A stretch of 64,000 nucleotides of DNA from Siphonodentalium dalli (Eukaryota > Mollusca > Scaphopoda > Gadilida > Siphonodentaliidae): assembly GCA_032622095.1 (NCBI GenBank), contig CP136068.1:10707729-10771728 (forward strand), in the 5' to 3' direction. Each line of letters starts with the position of its first letter. The first letter of the stretch is position 1. The position numbers were made by a program, and so were the translations under genes. This document shows positions 9,418 to 20,469 of the stretch, in pieces. The notes below the pieces were generated by a model. It was not told where the DNA came from. It saw only the letters and a program-made list of their open reading frames with translations, and made no database searches.

Positions 9418-10707
9418 AAAATACAAATCAAGCTCGTATACGAGTCTGGTATGACGTTATTGCTTTTCAGAGAAGCCCACTTGTTCGAAAAGCAATGACG
9501 ACACAGATGACGATGTTTTTGGTTGTTTATGTAAAACGCCAGTTGTATAAAGAGCGGTTGTAGCTTCATAGCAGTGGTAGGCGGGCAACTCGAATATATT
9601 TTAATCTGTGGAATTTAAGAGATTTCATGGGTGGTTACGTTCCTTTGGAAGGCGTGCGAGTTGACGCAGAGAGAGATGATCGGATTTATTTGTTGAGTAT
9701 GATGTAATGATATTCAGTGCAACGATTCAGGATACGGAATGGATCCAATCTATTAAGAAAGGTTATAAAGGGCTACCTGGATTAAATAGGGGCGGATTCT
9801 ATACGATTGGTCCCATCGCCGCTTTTTTCTTACTAGTAACAACTACATGGGCTCGACCATAATCGGTTGTATAGAAAAAAAGCTGTATAAAGTATCGTAA
9901 CGGATATATGTGTCCGTTTGATAGAAGAAAGACGCGTCTGAATGTTTGCATGAAATAGCATAATAATATGCAGATGTGTAAAATTAAATCGCATTATAAT
10001 TCAATTGCCATGTTCTATTCTAAAAAAAAATATGGAATGAATTACAATGGAGATAAACACACTCCGTTTCGTTGAATATTGGCCAAATATACCGCGAAAA
10101 ACTATTGGAGAACTCGCCTTTCAGGCTCGTTCTCCAATATATTTTCGCGGTCTATTTGACCAATATTCAACTCAACAAGTACGTTTATCTCCTTATGAGA
10201 ACGTACGTTTTAGTAATACATTGAAGAGTATATTTTATCATTATGTTGGTACTTGGTCTCATCAGGTCGTAATAAACCAGATTATAATCAAACACCACAC
10301 AAAGAATATATAATTTATCATGTTTCCGTTGATATGCTGCTTATGATCGGTGACGCTTGGATGCATATAAGAAAAACATCAGTTGTTTTAAGTTCATCGA
10401 CTGACGTGACACAGTCATGCACGAGATTGTCGAATTTGCACCGCTGACGCTAAGCGCACCGTTTATCCCATTTTTGTCAAAAACACAAACATATATTTTT
10501 TAAATAGTTGATTTTCAATTACTGGTGTCTTATTATAGTGCTTGTTATTGAATAACACATATATTAGCTTTCCGAATAAAATAATAATTTTAAAAAATAG
10601 ACAAAAGAACTATTTTAGAAATTATCATGACGTCAAAGATTTCAGTCAAGATGGATTGCAATATGGCGCACCAACTATTTCAGTGTCTATATACGTATGA
10701 TAGAGTC
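9418..10707 (+). repeat. Dispersed repeat B, copy 1, with ~470-bp insertion
   Basis: Two blocks, 9418 to about 9725 (from 'CAAGCTCGTATACGAGTCTG' to 'GAGTATGATGTAATGAT') and about 10195-10707 (from 'TTTTAGTAATACATTGAAG' to 'TATACGTATGATAGAG'), match 20470-21293 in order. About 470 bp at 9726-10194 is absent from the other copy and contains the hairpin at 10049-10192. The repeat contains a perfect TGACGTCA at 10628-10635, also present in copy 2. Confidence 0.85.
10049..10192. repeat. Foldback element, ~65-bp arms
   Basis: Arms 10049-10114 and 10129-10192 are near-perfect reverse complements (GGAGATAAAC...GTTTATCTCC), with the loop around TCGCCTTTCAGG. It sits inside the segment present in repeat B copy 1 but missing in copy 2, so it or its host insert arrived after the copies separated, or was lost from copy 2. 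Confidence 0.85.
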
Positions 10708-10934
10708 CCTGGTGTTCAGATTGCACCGCACGCGCGGCAGGCAGAAACCAGAAGCGTTCATAGGCAAAATCCGCAATGGGGTGATTTTCATATATATAGA
10801 TTTAGAAAGAACATGTGTGCAGTTAGATATAGAGTTCAATGAAATAAACATGGTCAGCAGTTTGTAGATGAACAGAACTTTATTCTGTCTAAAGAAGTAA
10901 CGGTTCGAAGCTCGTTGCGAAGAATACATCTTAC

Positions 10935-10983
10935 TTGAGATTGGATCTGTGATGTTCACTTCACCAGTAATCTTGCTGACTCT
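10935..10983 (-). CDS. Eaat: Glutamate transporter (SLC1/EAAT type), exon 3 (49-nt microexon)
   Basis: This 49-nt exon encodes residues 154-169 and the first base of Asn170, reading RVSKITGEVNITDPIS. The acceptor is TATTATTACAG|AGAG and the donor CTCAA|GTAAGA. It contains an N-I-T sequon at 163-165 in the extracellular loop between TM3 and TM4, the loop that carries N-glycans in vertebrate EAATs. The exon was found by phase logic: exon 4 needs an upstream phase-1 donor, and this is the minus-strand segment that supplies phase, splice sites and a plausible loop sequence. There is no sequence conservation to lean on because this loop is variable in the family, so support rests on splice sites and frame. 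Confidence 0.85.
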
Positions 10984-11064
10984 CTGTAATAATATTAAAC
11001 CCATCAGATGAAATCAAAACACGTAGACACATAACATAATAGTTCAAACAATAACAATATTATA

Positions 11065-11834
11065 CACAGGGGTCTTCTAGCGTAAAAATATACTATGATA
11101 CAATATGATATACATAAAAATTATATAGTATAGGGAACTAAGGGATTTTGTCACCACGTCCCGGTAAATGATCGCGTAATTATTCCTTGGGAAAATATTG
11201 ACAATCTAATTAGAATTCACACGCAGGAATTGATTTATCTTCAATTTGATACCAAATTTATTTAAATCGGACAATCGGTCGCGGAGTTACACATCCATGA
11301 ACCAGGAGTACCCCCCTGTTTCTAAATTGGCATCAGACCTACGCGGCAGCGCTAAAGACGTAGCACTCACTGACAGGCGTCCAGTCGCGTTTTTTATCAT
11401 GGTTTATGTACAATCGATGGCTAATAACTTTGGAATTTGTGTGTCGATTTTCTTGATGTAGATGTACATATCAAAATGAAGGTGACATATTGTACATGTA
11501 TGTTGGGTGCATGTAATCAGCTTATTGGTAGAATTGATTTACTGTATTATGTGTGGTGACTTTAGCGCTGCCGCGTAGGTATGATACCACTTTATAAATA
11601 GGGGTATGTGTCGTTCACGGACGTGTAACTCCGTGACCGATTGTCCGATTTCAATAAATTTGGTATCAAATTGAAGATAAATCAATTCCTGCGTGTGCAT
11701 TCTAATCAGATTTTCAATATTTTCCGAAGTAATAATTACGCGATCAATTCCCGCGACGTGGTGAGAAAATCCGTTAGTTCCCTATACTCTATATGCATAT
11801 CACAGTATATTGTGTACGCTAGGTGACCCCTGTG
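11065..11834. mobile_element. hAT-like foldback transposon (770 bp, 8-bp target duplication)
   Basis: Terminal inverted repeats begin CACAGGGGTC and end GACCCCTGTG, flanked on both sides by the perfect 8-bp direct repeat ATATTATA (11057-11064 and 11835-11842). The inverted arms extend about 300 bp (11065-11362 against about 11556-11834), meeting at CCTACGCGGCAGCGCTAAAG / CTTTAGCGCTGCCGCGTAGG. There is no transposase, so it is non-autonomous. Eight-base duplications and CAGGGG-type ends are typical of hAT elements; the superfamily call is an inference. Confidence 0.85.
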
Positions 11835-11877
11835 ATATTATACAACTATCGACGGTCATATATTATATTGTTTTTTT

Positions 11878-12340
11878 TTTCACCTGGAATATAATTCCAA
11901 AGGTTTTCCATGTTCATTCGACTATAGAGCCAGTGCGTACATGATTATTTCCCACAGGGGTCACCTAGCGTAAAAATATACTATGATATACATATAAAGT
12001 ATAAGTATATCATAGTATATTTTTACGCTAGGTGACCCTGTGCTATTTCCCGAGGGACAATTTATGTGCTCAGTAATTACCAATACAAAGTAACTATCAG
12101 CAAATTTTAACCATTGAAGTCGATGGGTCTGGAACAAATTTGCAGACACAGGGTAAAAAACAAATTTGTTCCGACCTTGAGGTACCCACCACCACTCCAA
12201 ATTTGCAAAACAAATATGTTTACCTCCGAAAAAAATTGGGACGCACCCCCTTATCCCACATTTCACACTTTTAAAAGCTATTTGACTTTTTTTCCACCTG
12301 GATTATCATTCCAAAGGTATTCCATGTTCATTCGAATATC
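11878..12340 (+). repeat. Direct repeat pair flanking the small palindromic MITE
   Basis: A block 'TTTTTTTCACCTGGAATA', 'ATTCCAAAGG', 'TTCCATGTTCATTCGA' at about 11872-11930 recurs at about 12287-12340. The interval contains the 90-bp MITE and a stretch matching nothing known. Confidence 0.7.
11953..12042. mobile_element. Minimal palindromic MITE of the same hAT-like family
   Basis: Almost the whole 90 bp is a palindrome: CACAGGGGTCACCTAGCGTA... against ...TACGCTAGGTGACCCTGTG. Its ends match those of the 770-bp element at 11065-11834, only 119 bp away. It is flanked by TATTTCCC at 11946-11953 and 12044-12051, an 8-bp direct repeat (the exact boundary is ambiguous by one base). The interior is reduced to a short AT-rich loop. 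Confidence 0.88.
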
Positions 12341-12344
12341 CAAT

Positions 12345-12999
12345 CCACCTCCAGGAGATAAATATCTATTTTACAAGTCCAAATATATTTGCCATCTTTC
12401 CACCCATTCATTCAGTCTCTATCATAAGCTTATTGACTATTGATTAAAATATATAATTGGATGGTATGAAGCAATATGCTGCAATTATATTAATATAATA
12501 TTAAGGTAGCCTATATATTATAATTAGCAATATATATTCATAGATGAGCGTACGATAAACACCAGTCCCAACCCATTGAACCCAACACAATGTTATCCGG
12601 TGTTAAAGCATGGCAGGCCTAAATTGCAGGTCTAACAAACACTGTTCTACCCATGCCCCTTTCTGGGTGTTGGTTTGAAATGCCATGGGCAGTATTCCAT
12701 GTGGGTGTTTGTAGCAATTTGGTGAATATCGAGCCAGTCAGTATACTAAAGACCATAGTTTCATATTTGGAAGGATGAAAATTATAACTGTCAGTACCAT
12801 GCCTCTATGACTTATGAATTGACAAATCAAAACCTGTATGTCTGATTAAATGTGGTACTAGTATAGTTGTGATCATTTCGACCACATCTTACTCTGCTTA
12901 ATATTTCTCATACCACATATAGACCAACTAAATACCACTGCTCTTCTCTCACCCCCACCCCAAACATAAAAAATATTTATATACACATAAACATTTTAA
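12345..12999. other. Intron sequence, nothing recognised
   Basis: AT-rich intron of the transporter gene (between exons 3 and 2). No exon or element is supported. Confidence 0.5.
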
Positions 13000-13215
13000 C
13001 AAATTTGTGTAGCAAAATTGTGTATTTTCTTTACACATTGTTGTGTGTAAGTGGGCAGTTACAACACAAATATTGTGTTGCATATAATACACAATTTGTG
13101 TAGTTTACGAAAACTACACATTTACTACACGATATTTGACGGGATAAAAAGTGACAAATAATTGTGTACTGTGTAGTATGGCTACACATCTGTGTAGAAA
13201 TCCTACACATTACTA
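13000..13215. repeat. Cluster of TGTGTA/TACACA words
   Basis: The words TGTGTA, TACACA and ACAATTTGTGTAG occur many times on both strands in about 200 bp, interleaved and in both orientations. This gives many small overlapping hairpins. It is a degenerate simple-sequence cluster rather than a regular tandem array. Confidence 0.7.
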
Positions 13216-13219
13216 TTAA

Positions 13220-13713
13220 AGGCACGTGAGGCCTTAATTGTCGAAAATATTCATATTTGTTCCAAACACCGTAAACAGAAAAACATTAAAACGCATAGAG
13301 TTTAGTTCATATATATCATGACCATCGCGTAAACAGCATGTTATCATAAAGACCTACTATATTTTACCTAAGCAAGAGCCTGGTTGTGTTACAGAAGACA
13401 GCACAATGCTACTGGCTAATCACACACAAATGGCATAAACGCTCTTTATTAGTTCCATATCAGGAATTCACCCACAGCGAACGCTCTTTATGTTTACCAT
13501 CATAATATAAACAAACACCAGAAAAGTAACTTTTTATGCTTTTGTTTACATAACAATAGTCAAATATTTGACAATAACATACTGTTTATGCGATATTTCT
13601 TATTTGTATACGGACAAAGTCTGTCTACATTTTGATGTTCTTTCTGTTTATGGAGGTTTTTGACGGGTGGAAATATTTTTACAGGATACCTACCGCCAAG
13701 GCCAACCGTTCCT
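13220..13713. mobile_element. TTAA-flanked MITE (494 bp)
   Basis: Inverted ends AGGCACGTGAGGCCTTAATT and ...CTTGGCGGTAGGTATCCTGT (as reverse complement) are flanked by TTAA at 13216-13219 and 13714-13717. The inverted similarity continues through 'GAAAATATT' and 'GTAAACAGAAA' for about 75 bp. TTAA duplications are characteristic of piggyBac and Kolobok elements. No transposase is present. Solo ends of the same family lie at 4018-4095 and 17755-17842. Confidence 0.8.
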
Positions 13714-13717
13714 TTAA

Positions 13718-14343
13718 TAATGCAGTGTTAGCATTCCTGATTACAAATGACTGGTGCCACAGCTGGCGTTCGACAACAACTACGAATTCCCATGTTTGAT
13801 ATATAATGTGAGAATGGCCTTGATGAACTTAACCAATCAGATTTTAACTAAACTAGACTTAGACTTATAACCAGTTTCACTATCACTGCTTATAACTATA
13901 AACTCGTCCGTTTTGCATGCTACCTTTGAAATGGCATACATAACGAATATGTGACAACGATGATACGGGCGATGAACGTGTACCTGGTTGTGCTGATGAC
14001 TCAGACACTGATTACGAAATTGACCCATAGATATACATTCATCAATAGAAGCTTTCCGTGTTTATGTTCTATGATCTTGACAATTAATACCAAACGTAAT
14101 TGTTCCAAGAAGCTATAGTGTTCAAAGTGTTTAATGTTTTTTTGTTAATTTTAAACAGGAATATGTTTCACTTCTGTATGCCATGTTTAAGCTTGAGTTA
14201 CTAAATGCTTATATATATATCCTTTTATTGCCTCCATTATCGGAGAGTTACATTTAAATAACATAGTTACAAACAATTCTAATACAAAAATGACAGTGGA
14301 ATATATGCACATTTAGGGATTTTTTTGTACCACATATGGACCT
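13718..14343. other. Intron sequence, nothing recognised
   Basis: AT-rich intron sequence with no supported exon or element. Confidence 0.5.
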
Positions 14344-14900
14344 CTACTTATTTGACAACGCCAGGAAATTTTCGTTCTTAAGTTGTGTGTTTTTATGATC
14401 AGTGAATACAGTAGACTATTCCAGGAAAAATGGTGGACTTGCGCCATTGTGTAATTAAAAGTGAAATTTTGATATTTTTGGGTCCCCCTAGAAGACCCCT
14501 TCTTATTTGAAAACGCCAGGAAATTTTCGTTCTTAAGTTGTGTGTTTTTATGATCAGTGAATACAGTAGACTATTCCAGGAAAAATGGTGGACTTGCGCC
14601 ATTGTGTAATTAAAAGTGAAATTTTGAATTTTTTGGGTCCCCCCAGAAGACCCATTCTTATTTGAAAACGCCAGGACATTTCCGTTCTTAAGTCGTGTGT
14701 TTATGATCAGTGAACATAATATAGTATTCGATGAAAAGATGGTGGACTTGCGCGATAGTGTAATTAAAATTCATTTTTGGGGTTTTTGGGGGCCATTTGG
14801 CCCCTAAACGCCAGGAATGCGCAACTTAAGAAATTGGTTTTCCGTAATGGTCTATCACCGCCAACAAATTGAGAGCATCAAACCTTCCTTGCGCGATAGT
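14344..14900 (+). repeat. Tandem repeat, ~155-bp unit, 3+ copies
   Basis: Units start near 14344, 14499 and 14654 with 'CTTATTTGA(C/A)AACGCCAGG', and each includes 'TTTTCGTTCTTAAGT', 'ATGATCAGTGAA', 'AATGGTGGACTTGCGCCATT' and 'GTAATTAAAA'. The first two are almost identical; the third is more diverged. A partial fourth ends at 14900 with 'TTGCGCGATAGTGTAATTAA', at the edge of the LINE fragment region. Confidence 0.85.
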
Positions 14901-14982
14901 GTAATTAAAACCCTCTTGGCTCCCGAACTAATATATCTACTCTTTGTTGATAGCTAACAGGCCCGCCACAGTAAATTCTTAT

Positions 14983-16010
14983 GGATAAGATAAGATAAGT
15001 TAGATAAGATAATTTTAATGAATGCAACACCAGTAACATAGGCAGTATGCGTACAATGATTATATGATATATAACAAAAAGAGTATAAAACCTGAAATGT
15101 ATATATGAATTATCACGAACTTTTATTTTGTAAAAATATTGTTCGCTTGTCGAAGTATTGACGTTGCAGATCTTTCCACAGTTTCCGTTCTCGTTTGTCA
15201 TAATTTTAATGAATTTACCGTTTTCATCCAATGAATCGAAGTTGTCACAATATTGTTTCATTAGCAAAAATAGTTGATCCCTTAAATCTGAGTATAATGG
15301 ACATTCCATAATTACATGTAGTTCATGTTCAACCTTTATTGGGAGTGGAGGGCAATATATGCATTTCCTATCATTTACATCTATTTTTGGTTGATGGTGG
15401 CGGCCGTTCTCAATGGACAGTTGGTGGTCACTAATTCTAAGTTTTGTGAAACGCATTCTGTCTTCCGCGTTATGAGTACCATAAAGGTATGGTTCTATGA
15501 CATATTCAGATTTAAATAGTCGATATGTTCTTAGTTTATTATCACCGTTTTTCCGAGCATCGTCGAATTCTTTCTCATGTTTACATTTCAAGGAAGCTTT
15601 AAGTTTGTCTACAATATTTGAGTGATAAAGCTTCCCACCTGTTTGAATGTTTAGTCCGATATTTTGTCGGATATTTTGGAGAGATTTAAAGATGGAAAGT
15701 GATTTGACCTTGCGCATTTGTTGTTCATAAACCGCTTTAGTCAGAAGAATTTTTGTTGACTCAGTCGATGCTTTAATCGCATAATTAGCCATTCTGTAAA
15801 TCACATCTATGTAACATGCATGGGAAGCGACCGAGTTCCGCTCTGACAGCCTGATTTGTTGTAAATTTTCCGACATTCTAACTTCGTTTGCAATATTTTG
15901 TATGAACTAGTTCACATTGTATTTGGTATATTCTGCTCGGCGTTATTTCTGTGTCCCATATTTCACAGCTGTATGTTGTGATTTTAATCTATCAACTGCC
16001 AGACTGAAGC
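14983..16010 (-). mobile_element. 5'-truncated LINE fragment, antisense of the plus strand
   Basis: The minus strand is open from about 15876 through the LINE C-terminal region, including NKLRTYRLFKSEYVIEPYL, RFTKLRISDHQLSIENGRH and a complete C-x2-C...H...C knuckle (KCIYC ... HELHVIMEC). Upstream, across a frameshift, 15880-16010 encodes the 'HTKYCK' and 'VGKFTTNQAVRAELG' blocks that follow reverse transcriptase in the 22-25.8 kb LINE. The 3' end is a TTATC-repeat tail (15020-14983). The element is sense to the transporter gene and lies in the intron between exons 3 and 2. Confidence 0.88.
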
Positions 16011-16275
16011 TCCGCGAATATACACCAGGCAATTATGCTGAATGGCCAGAAAGTAAAGCACTCCAGGGATGTGGTGTTCCCACGTTATAATTTTAACTCA
16101 TGCGGGTTTAGATAATTCTAATTTGTTAACCCTTTAACACTCTCAAGACGGACCCTCTGTTGTCACCACATTGAAGACCTCCTACAGCAAATAGCCATCC
16201 CCCGTTACCTATACGTGTCGAAGTGGTACAGTGGCCAACCCGTTACCCTACACATTGTCACCAAGATATACTCAC

Positions 16276-16318
16276 CCTAGAGAACATCGCAGCAATAATG
16301 TTATTCGGGAAAGCTTGT
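16276..16318 (-). CDS. Eaat: Glutamate transporter (SLC1/EAAT type), exon 2 (43-nt microexon)
   Basis: This 43-nt exon completes Arg139 and encodes residues 140-153, QAFPNNIIAAMFSR. The acceptor is ATATCACCAG|ACAAG and the donor TCTAGG|GTGAGT. The sequence matches the family position right after TM3 and its following D-x-x-x-D-L-(L/I)-R, where EAATs and ASCTs carry N-(L/M)-F-P-x-N-(L/I)-(V/I). Its phases (2 in, 0 out) are exactly what exons 1 and 3 require. It lies more than 9.9 kb downstream of exon 1 and 5.3 kb upstream of exon 3. The F-P-N-N-I core, the splice sites and the frame make this a confident call despite the short length. Confidence 0.92.
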
Positions 16319-16430
16319 CTGGTGATATGAAATTAAGAAAATACATATATTAGAACGGAAAGAAGGGTTTGGCTAGAATAAATAGAATGTATTATACAAG
16401 AACACCCACCATTGGGACAGATTGAAAGGT

Positions 16431-17650
16431 ATATAAACACCTCACATAAAGTAAGTCCTATTCGCGCGATTTCGATGAAATTTGGCAGCTATCTTCATTA
16501 TGATAGTAGCACCGATGTCTAACAATCATTGACCCAAAGTTGTGTTATGGCTGGATTAGTGTGAGTTTAATGAACAAAATGCAGGTTTCAAAAATTGCAA
16601 ATTGAACTTCAGGTGAAAACATTTATTGGATAAATGACATTTAATAACGGGAATTTTACACCGCCAGGTGAACATACCTCCCTGCTCATATCCGTTACAG
16701 TTTTAACCCTTAAGTGCTTGGGCGTGAGTTTAATGAAAACGATGCAGGTTTAAAAATGGTAAAAATTGATTTCAAGCAAGGGATTCTGATGGAGTGTTCA
16801 ATTTTATGGCCGAATATTGTTCAATACAAGGTGTGGCATTCCTTTTGGACAAAATCCTGAGAACAGTGGGTCCAAATAGTGCTAATTGGCCGAACATTCT
16901 TGGTTTTGTTTGCTGTGTAATAGCCCAATCTCAAATTGGGGCTAATACCTTTTTCGTTTCAAAACATGCTCGTTTATAGACTTTTCGAAAGTGTGAAATC
17001 CAATTGTTCCCAGAGGTGCTGTGAGGGATACAAATACGAGAATATCTGTGTTTAGACAGGAGTAAGGTAAGCAACTTTGTTTGGGGCATGCATATTATCG
17101 TACTTCAGGGTTGTGTTTTTACACTACAACGACGAACGACCGGTTTAATGAATTCAACGCGAGCTCACAGTCGTCCTGTTTTGTGACGAAAGTGTGGCAA
17201 CACCTGCTACGGAACAATATTCAGCTAAAAGGTTTGATTTTTTATTACAATTTCTTCTTTGCAACCTGTTTTCAACATTTTGAAACTGACATTCATTCAT
17301 TAAACCCATGCTCAACCAAGCATTACAGAGCGCACGGGTTAAGAACTTTCAGGAATGAGAGCAGAGAGTTGTGGGCACCTGGGAGTGTGAAATTCTTGGT
17401 CTTAAAGTTCAATTAACCGATACAAATTTCAGGCTGAAAACCACTCTGCAATTTGGGAAACCTGAATTTTTTCCATTAAATTCACACTCATCCCGCCATA
17501 TTAAACAAAAGAAATGGGTTAATGATTGTTAGACATTGTTGCTACTACCATACTGCAAATCCTTGCCAAATTTCATCGCAATCGCACAAATAGATCCGGA
17601 GATATTACCGATCAAATTTGCGGAGACTTACTTTATTTGAGGTGTTTATA
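16431..17650. mobile_element. Inverted-repeat element, ~1.2 kb
   Basis: The left end 16431-16590 ('TATAAACACCTCA', 'AAAGTAAGTC', 'ATGAAATTTGGCA', 'TCTAACAATCATT', 'GAGTTTAATG') is the diverged reverse complement of about 17470-17650 ('CATTAAATTCACAC', 'AATGATTGTTAGACAT', 'GCCAAATTTCATCG', 'GACTTACTTTA', 'GAGGTGTTTATA'). Inner blocks around 16590-16620 and 17400-17460 continue the symmetry. No transposase is recognised in the interior. It starts 112 bp from transporter exon 2. Confidence 0.7.
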
Positions 17651-17754
17651 ATGAATAAACAATCAGATAAAGTTGATAAACACACATGCATAACTCAGCG
17701 CAGTACAAATAACTCGTGATTACCAATTTGCAGCCATTCTAATTTTATTTCCAC

Positions 17755-17842
17755 CGTTAAAATATACGGGAGGCCTTCGCGGTGGGTATGCTGTTAAAAT
17801 ATTCCACTCCGTCAAAATCCGCCATAACCAGAAAGTGCAGAA
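17755..17842 (+). mobile_element. Solo end of the TTAA-flanked family
   Basis: It matches 4018-4095 in order: 'ACGGGAGGCCTT.GCGGTGGG', 'TATGCTGT', 'AAAATATT', 'GTCAAAA.CCGCCA', 'CAGAAAG'. No partner end is seen nearby, so it is a truncated copy. Confidence 0.65.
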
Positions 17843-17928
17843 ACAGTACTCAAATACGACAAATAGACATACTTCTTACACCAATATACATGTATCGCCA
17901 ATAATTGTTGAGGGAGACATTATAAGTA

Positions 17929-18019
17929 GTCTCAGTTCAGTGACGGCGACATGGTCTCACGTCGCGTGCGAGGGTTTCATATCCGACCGAGGACCATGTC
18001 GCCCGCACTAGACTGAGAC
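17929..18019. repeat. Hairpin with tRNA-box-B-like loop
   Basis: Arms 17929-17956 and 17992-18019 pair at 24 of 28 positions (GTCTCAGT...GGCGACATGGTC). The 35-nt loop contains GAGGGTTTCATATCCGACC, which resembles the internal box B of tRNA-derived Pol III genes (GGTTCGAATCC-like). No tRNA cloverleaf can be drawn around it. A SINE fragment is possible. Confidence 0.5.
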
Positions 18020-20469
18020 AACGATTGTGTCCAATGACTGTATTATTTATATTTTGATGACCATTTCACTGTACGGATTGCCGATCCCAAGTAGCTTTGA
18101 ACGTATTCCCGACGTTCTAAAACTGTTATTACTCTTCGCATTTTGTTAACTTTTTTACAAAACACATCACAAAAAGAAAGTCCCCCCTAATATAATGTGT
18201 AATATTTTCTGAGATATTGGATGGATACTAGTGAAACTTTCCACAAATGATTGGAGGAGCTAGAAACACAATACATGCGAAGGCATTTATACATGCATTG
18301 TTTATACGGTTATTTATTTTGGTTTATGTAGAGCATCAGCTAGCATATAGCTTTAAACTTTATCTGATCCCTTGCAGGAGTAAGATGATTGATTTTCTTG
18401 AGATATACAAGCAATGAAGTATAACTATAACCAACAAATTGGAGTTATGCAGGTGTCACATGACATTCGGAATTTTGGCAAATTCTGGTTATTTCTGTAT
18501 TAATTTTATGTTGTTTCTGAACAGCATAACATATAAAAAGAACTGTCAGCTTTAAATTCGCGCACCAAGGTGCGCGAATTCAAAGTGCGCGAATTTAAAA
18601 CTGAGCGAAAATAGTGAATTTAAATACTAGTAAGGTATCTTGGTTCAGTGGATCTGAGAAAGTTTTTAATGTTATAGTTACATTGTTCTACAATAACCTA
18701 TAGTTAATAATGATATAGATAATATACGTAAATCGATAAATAAAGGATCAAAACTGTAACTCAACGTGTTGGGTTTCAGGACATAGCAAAGGAAAGTACA
18801 GTATACAGGCATGAGACTTTTGATGAGTATCGAACCACCTTGCAGTAATTCAGTGCAAACTTCTTCAAGCGAACAATTTCAATGAAATGTGCATTCTAAC
18901 CAGTGGTGTCTTGTGTAACGGGAAAACACAATTTGGGTCATCTAATTTATTTCCAAATGTTAACCCTTCGTCAATGTTCGAACCGGATGATTTCATCAGT
19001 AACGCACAATTTTACCAGTATCGAACCAGTGTAGAATTTGTGCAATAAACACCTCAAACAATAAAATTTAGTATAAACATTACGAATAGTTTAATTTATA
19101 GTATGTCCATGCCCGATTGAAACAAAGACAGTGTTAATAAAGGTGATATGTGTCAATTTATTCAGTATTTAGACTATAGCACGAATTTGGGCCGGAAATT
19201 GGAAATGATAGATTATGTGGCAATCGGCGTCTGGAATATACAGGAATAACACTGGTTCGATACTGATCAAATTGGCCACATTTTAAAACCCAAAATTTCA
19301 TATATAAATATAAAACTCACAGTTTTAAAACCTCTCACAGTTATAGTACTATGTTATGACAATACAAATGTTCATTGTCTGTTTTGTAATCTTACCGACA
19401 TATTTGGTAAGAACTCCACAAACTTTCTTTTAATTTTTTCATTTGCGACGAAATTAAGACACGAAAAACGGACATATTGTAATCACCAACGATTCGCAAA
19501 CAAATGAACTCGAGCAATTATATGATATATAGACAGAACACAATGCGCATCTTAATCGAGAATCTTTTATCGAATGAGTTGCGGATGGCGCAAGGATATA
19601 TTTCGCGACACTACGCTCGAGCGAAATATAACTTTGCGCCGTCCGCAACGAGTTCGATAAAAGATTCGAGATTATGATGCAAGTTGTGTTCTGTATTTAT
19701 TCTACACCGTTCAGTCAGATAAGTTCAATCTATGAATGTCACATTCATTGTTACTATAGCCACCTTTATTGTGATTTCCATCTGACAAAAAGCCAGTAAT
19801 TATGGGGGGATCACCGGAAGCGGATGGTCGACGTAATGTACGGCATCTTTCTTGGCGACAACGTCAACAAGAATAGTTCTGGCTTATATTCCAAAAGAGG
19901 TATACACTATACTGTGTATTCAATGGCTGGGATTCCATTGAATACATGTGCCTCACGTCAATGGGTGTGGAATAAATCTTATTTTGACACCAAAACACGA
20001 CCTTACAGATATTTGGTGTCAATTGTTTTCATAGCGTCTTATTATTTTATATAACTTGATTATAATAACGGAATTTGCATTAGTGCCCAAAATCATTTAC
20101 TGATAAAACGACTGTATATATATAATGGAACTCACTTGGAGTCATAGTATAAATATAACCAATTCCTACTTCAAGTTTGAAATAGGTAGCTGTGAACATA
20201 GAACCCATACATTTATTACCAATTATAAACATTCCACCACCATTTCTGATAGTATTAAATTCTCCGATGCGACTTTAATTTAGTCAGATTAGTGCTTTCA
20301 GACAATTGGAATCCAGAATAATAGCATACACATAGTACGCTCCCACCTCAGAATCTAAGAAAATTTAACTCGAAATTATCAGTCAACTATTGTATCGTAC
20401 TATTTTTCGCTCAGTTTTAATTTGCGCGAAAAATAGTAGTGCGCGAATTTAAATACGAGTAAGGTATTA
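18020..20469. other. Intron 1 sequence, no exon seen
   Basis: This is part of the ~9.9-kb first intron of the transporter gene. Small inverted words recur: GCGCGAATTTAAA(A/T)AC with 'GAGCGAAAA' at 18550-18640 and, partly inverted, at 20400-20465. No exon, RNA gene or transposase is supported. Confidence 0.5.

Noticed and set aside
10687-11004. A 105-codon minus-strand frame as a gene of its own
   Set aside because: Only the 49 nt at 10935-10983 are supported, as a transporter exon. The rest of the frame is intron.
12541-12660. Minus-strand stretch reading TPDNIV as a candidate for the exon after TM3 of the transporter
   Set aside because: No matching splice sites or phase. The 43-nt exon at 16276-16318 fits both and has the better F-P-N-N-I core.
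17081-17416. 111-codon open frame inside the inverted-repeat element
   Set aside because: Composition and sequence show no domain, no splice context and no transposase motif.
19381-19430. Minus-strand stretch with a GTAAGA donor considered as the same exon
   Set aside because: No polypyrimidine/AG acceptor upstream and no match to the family sequence.
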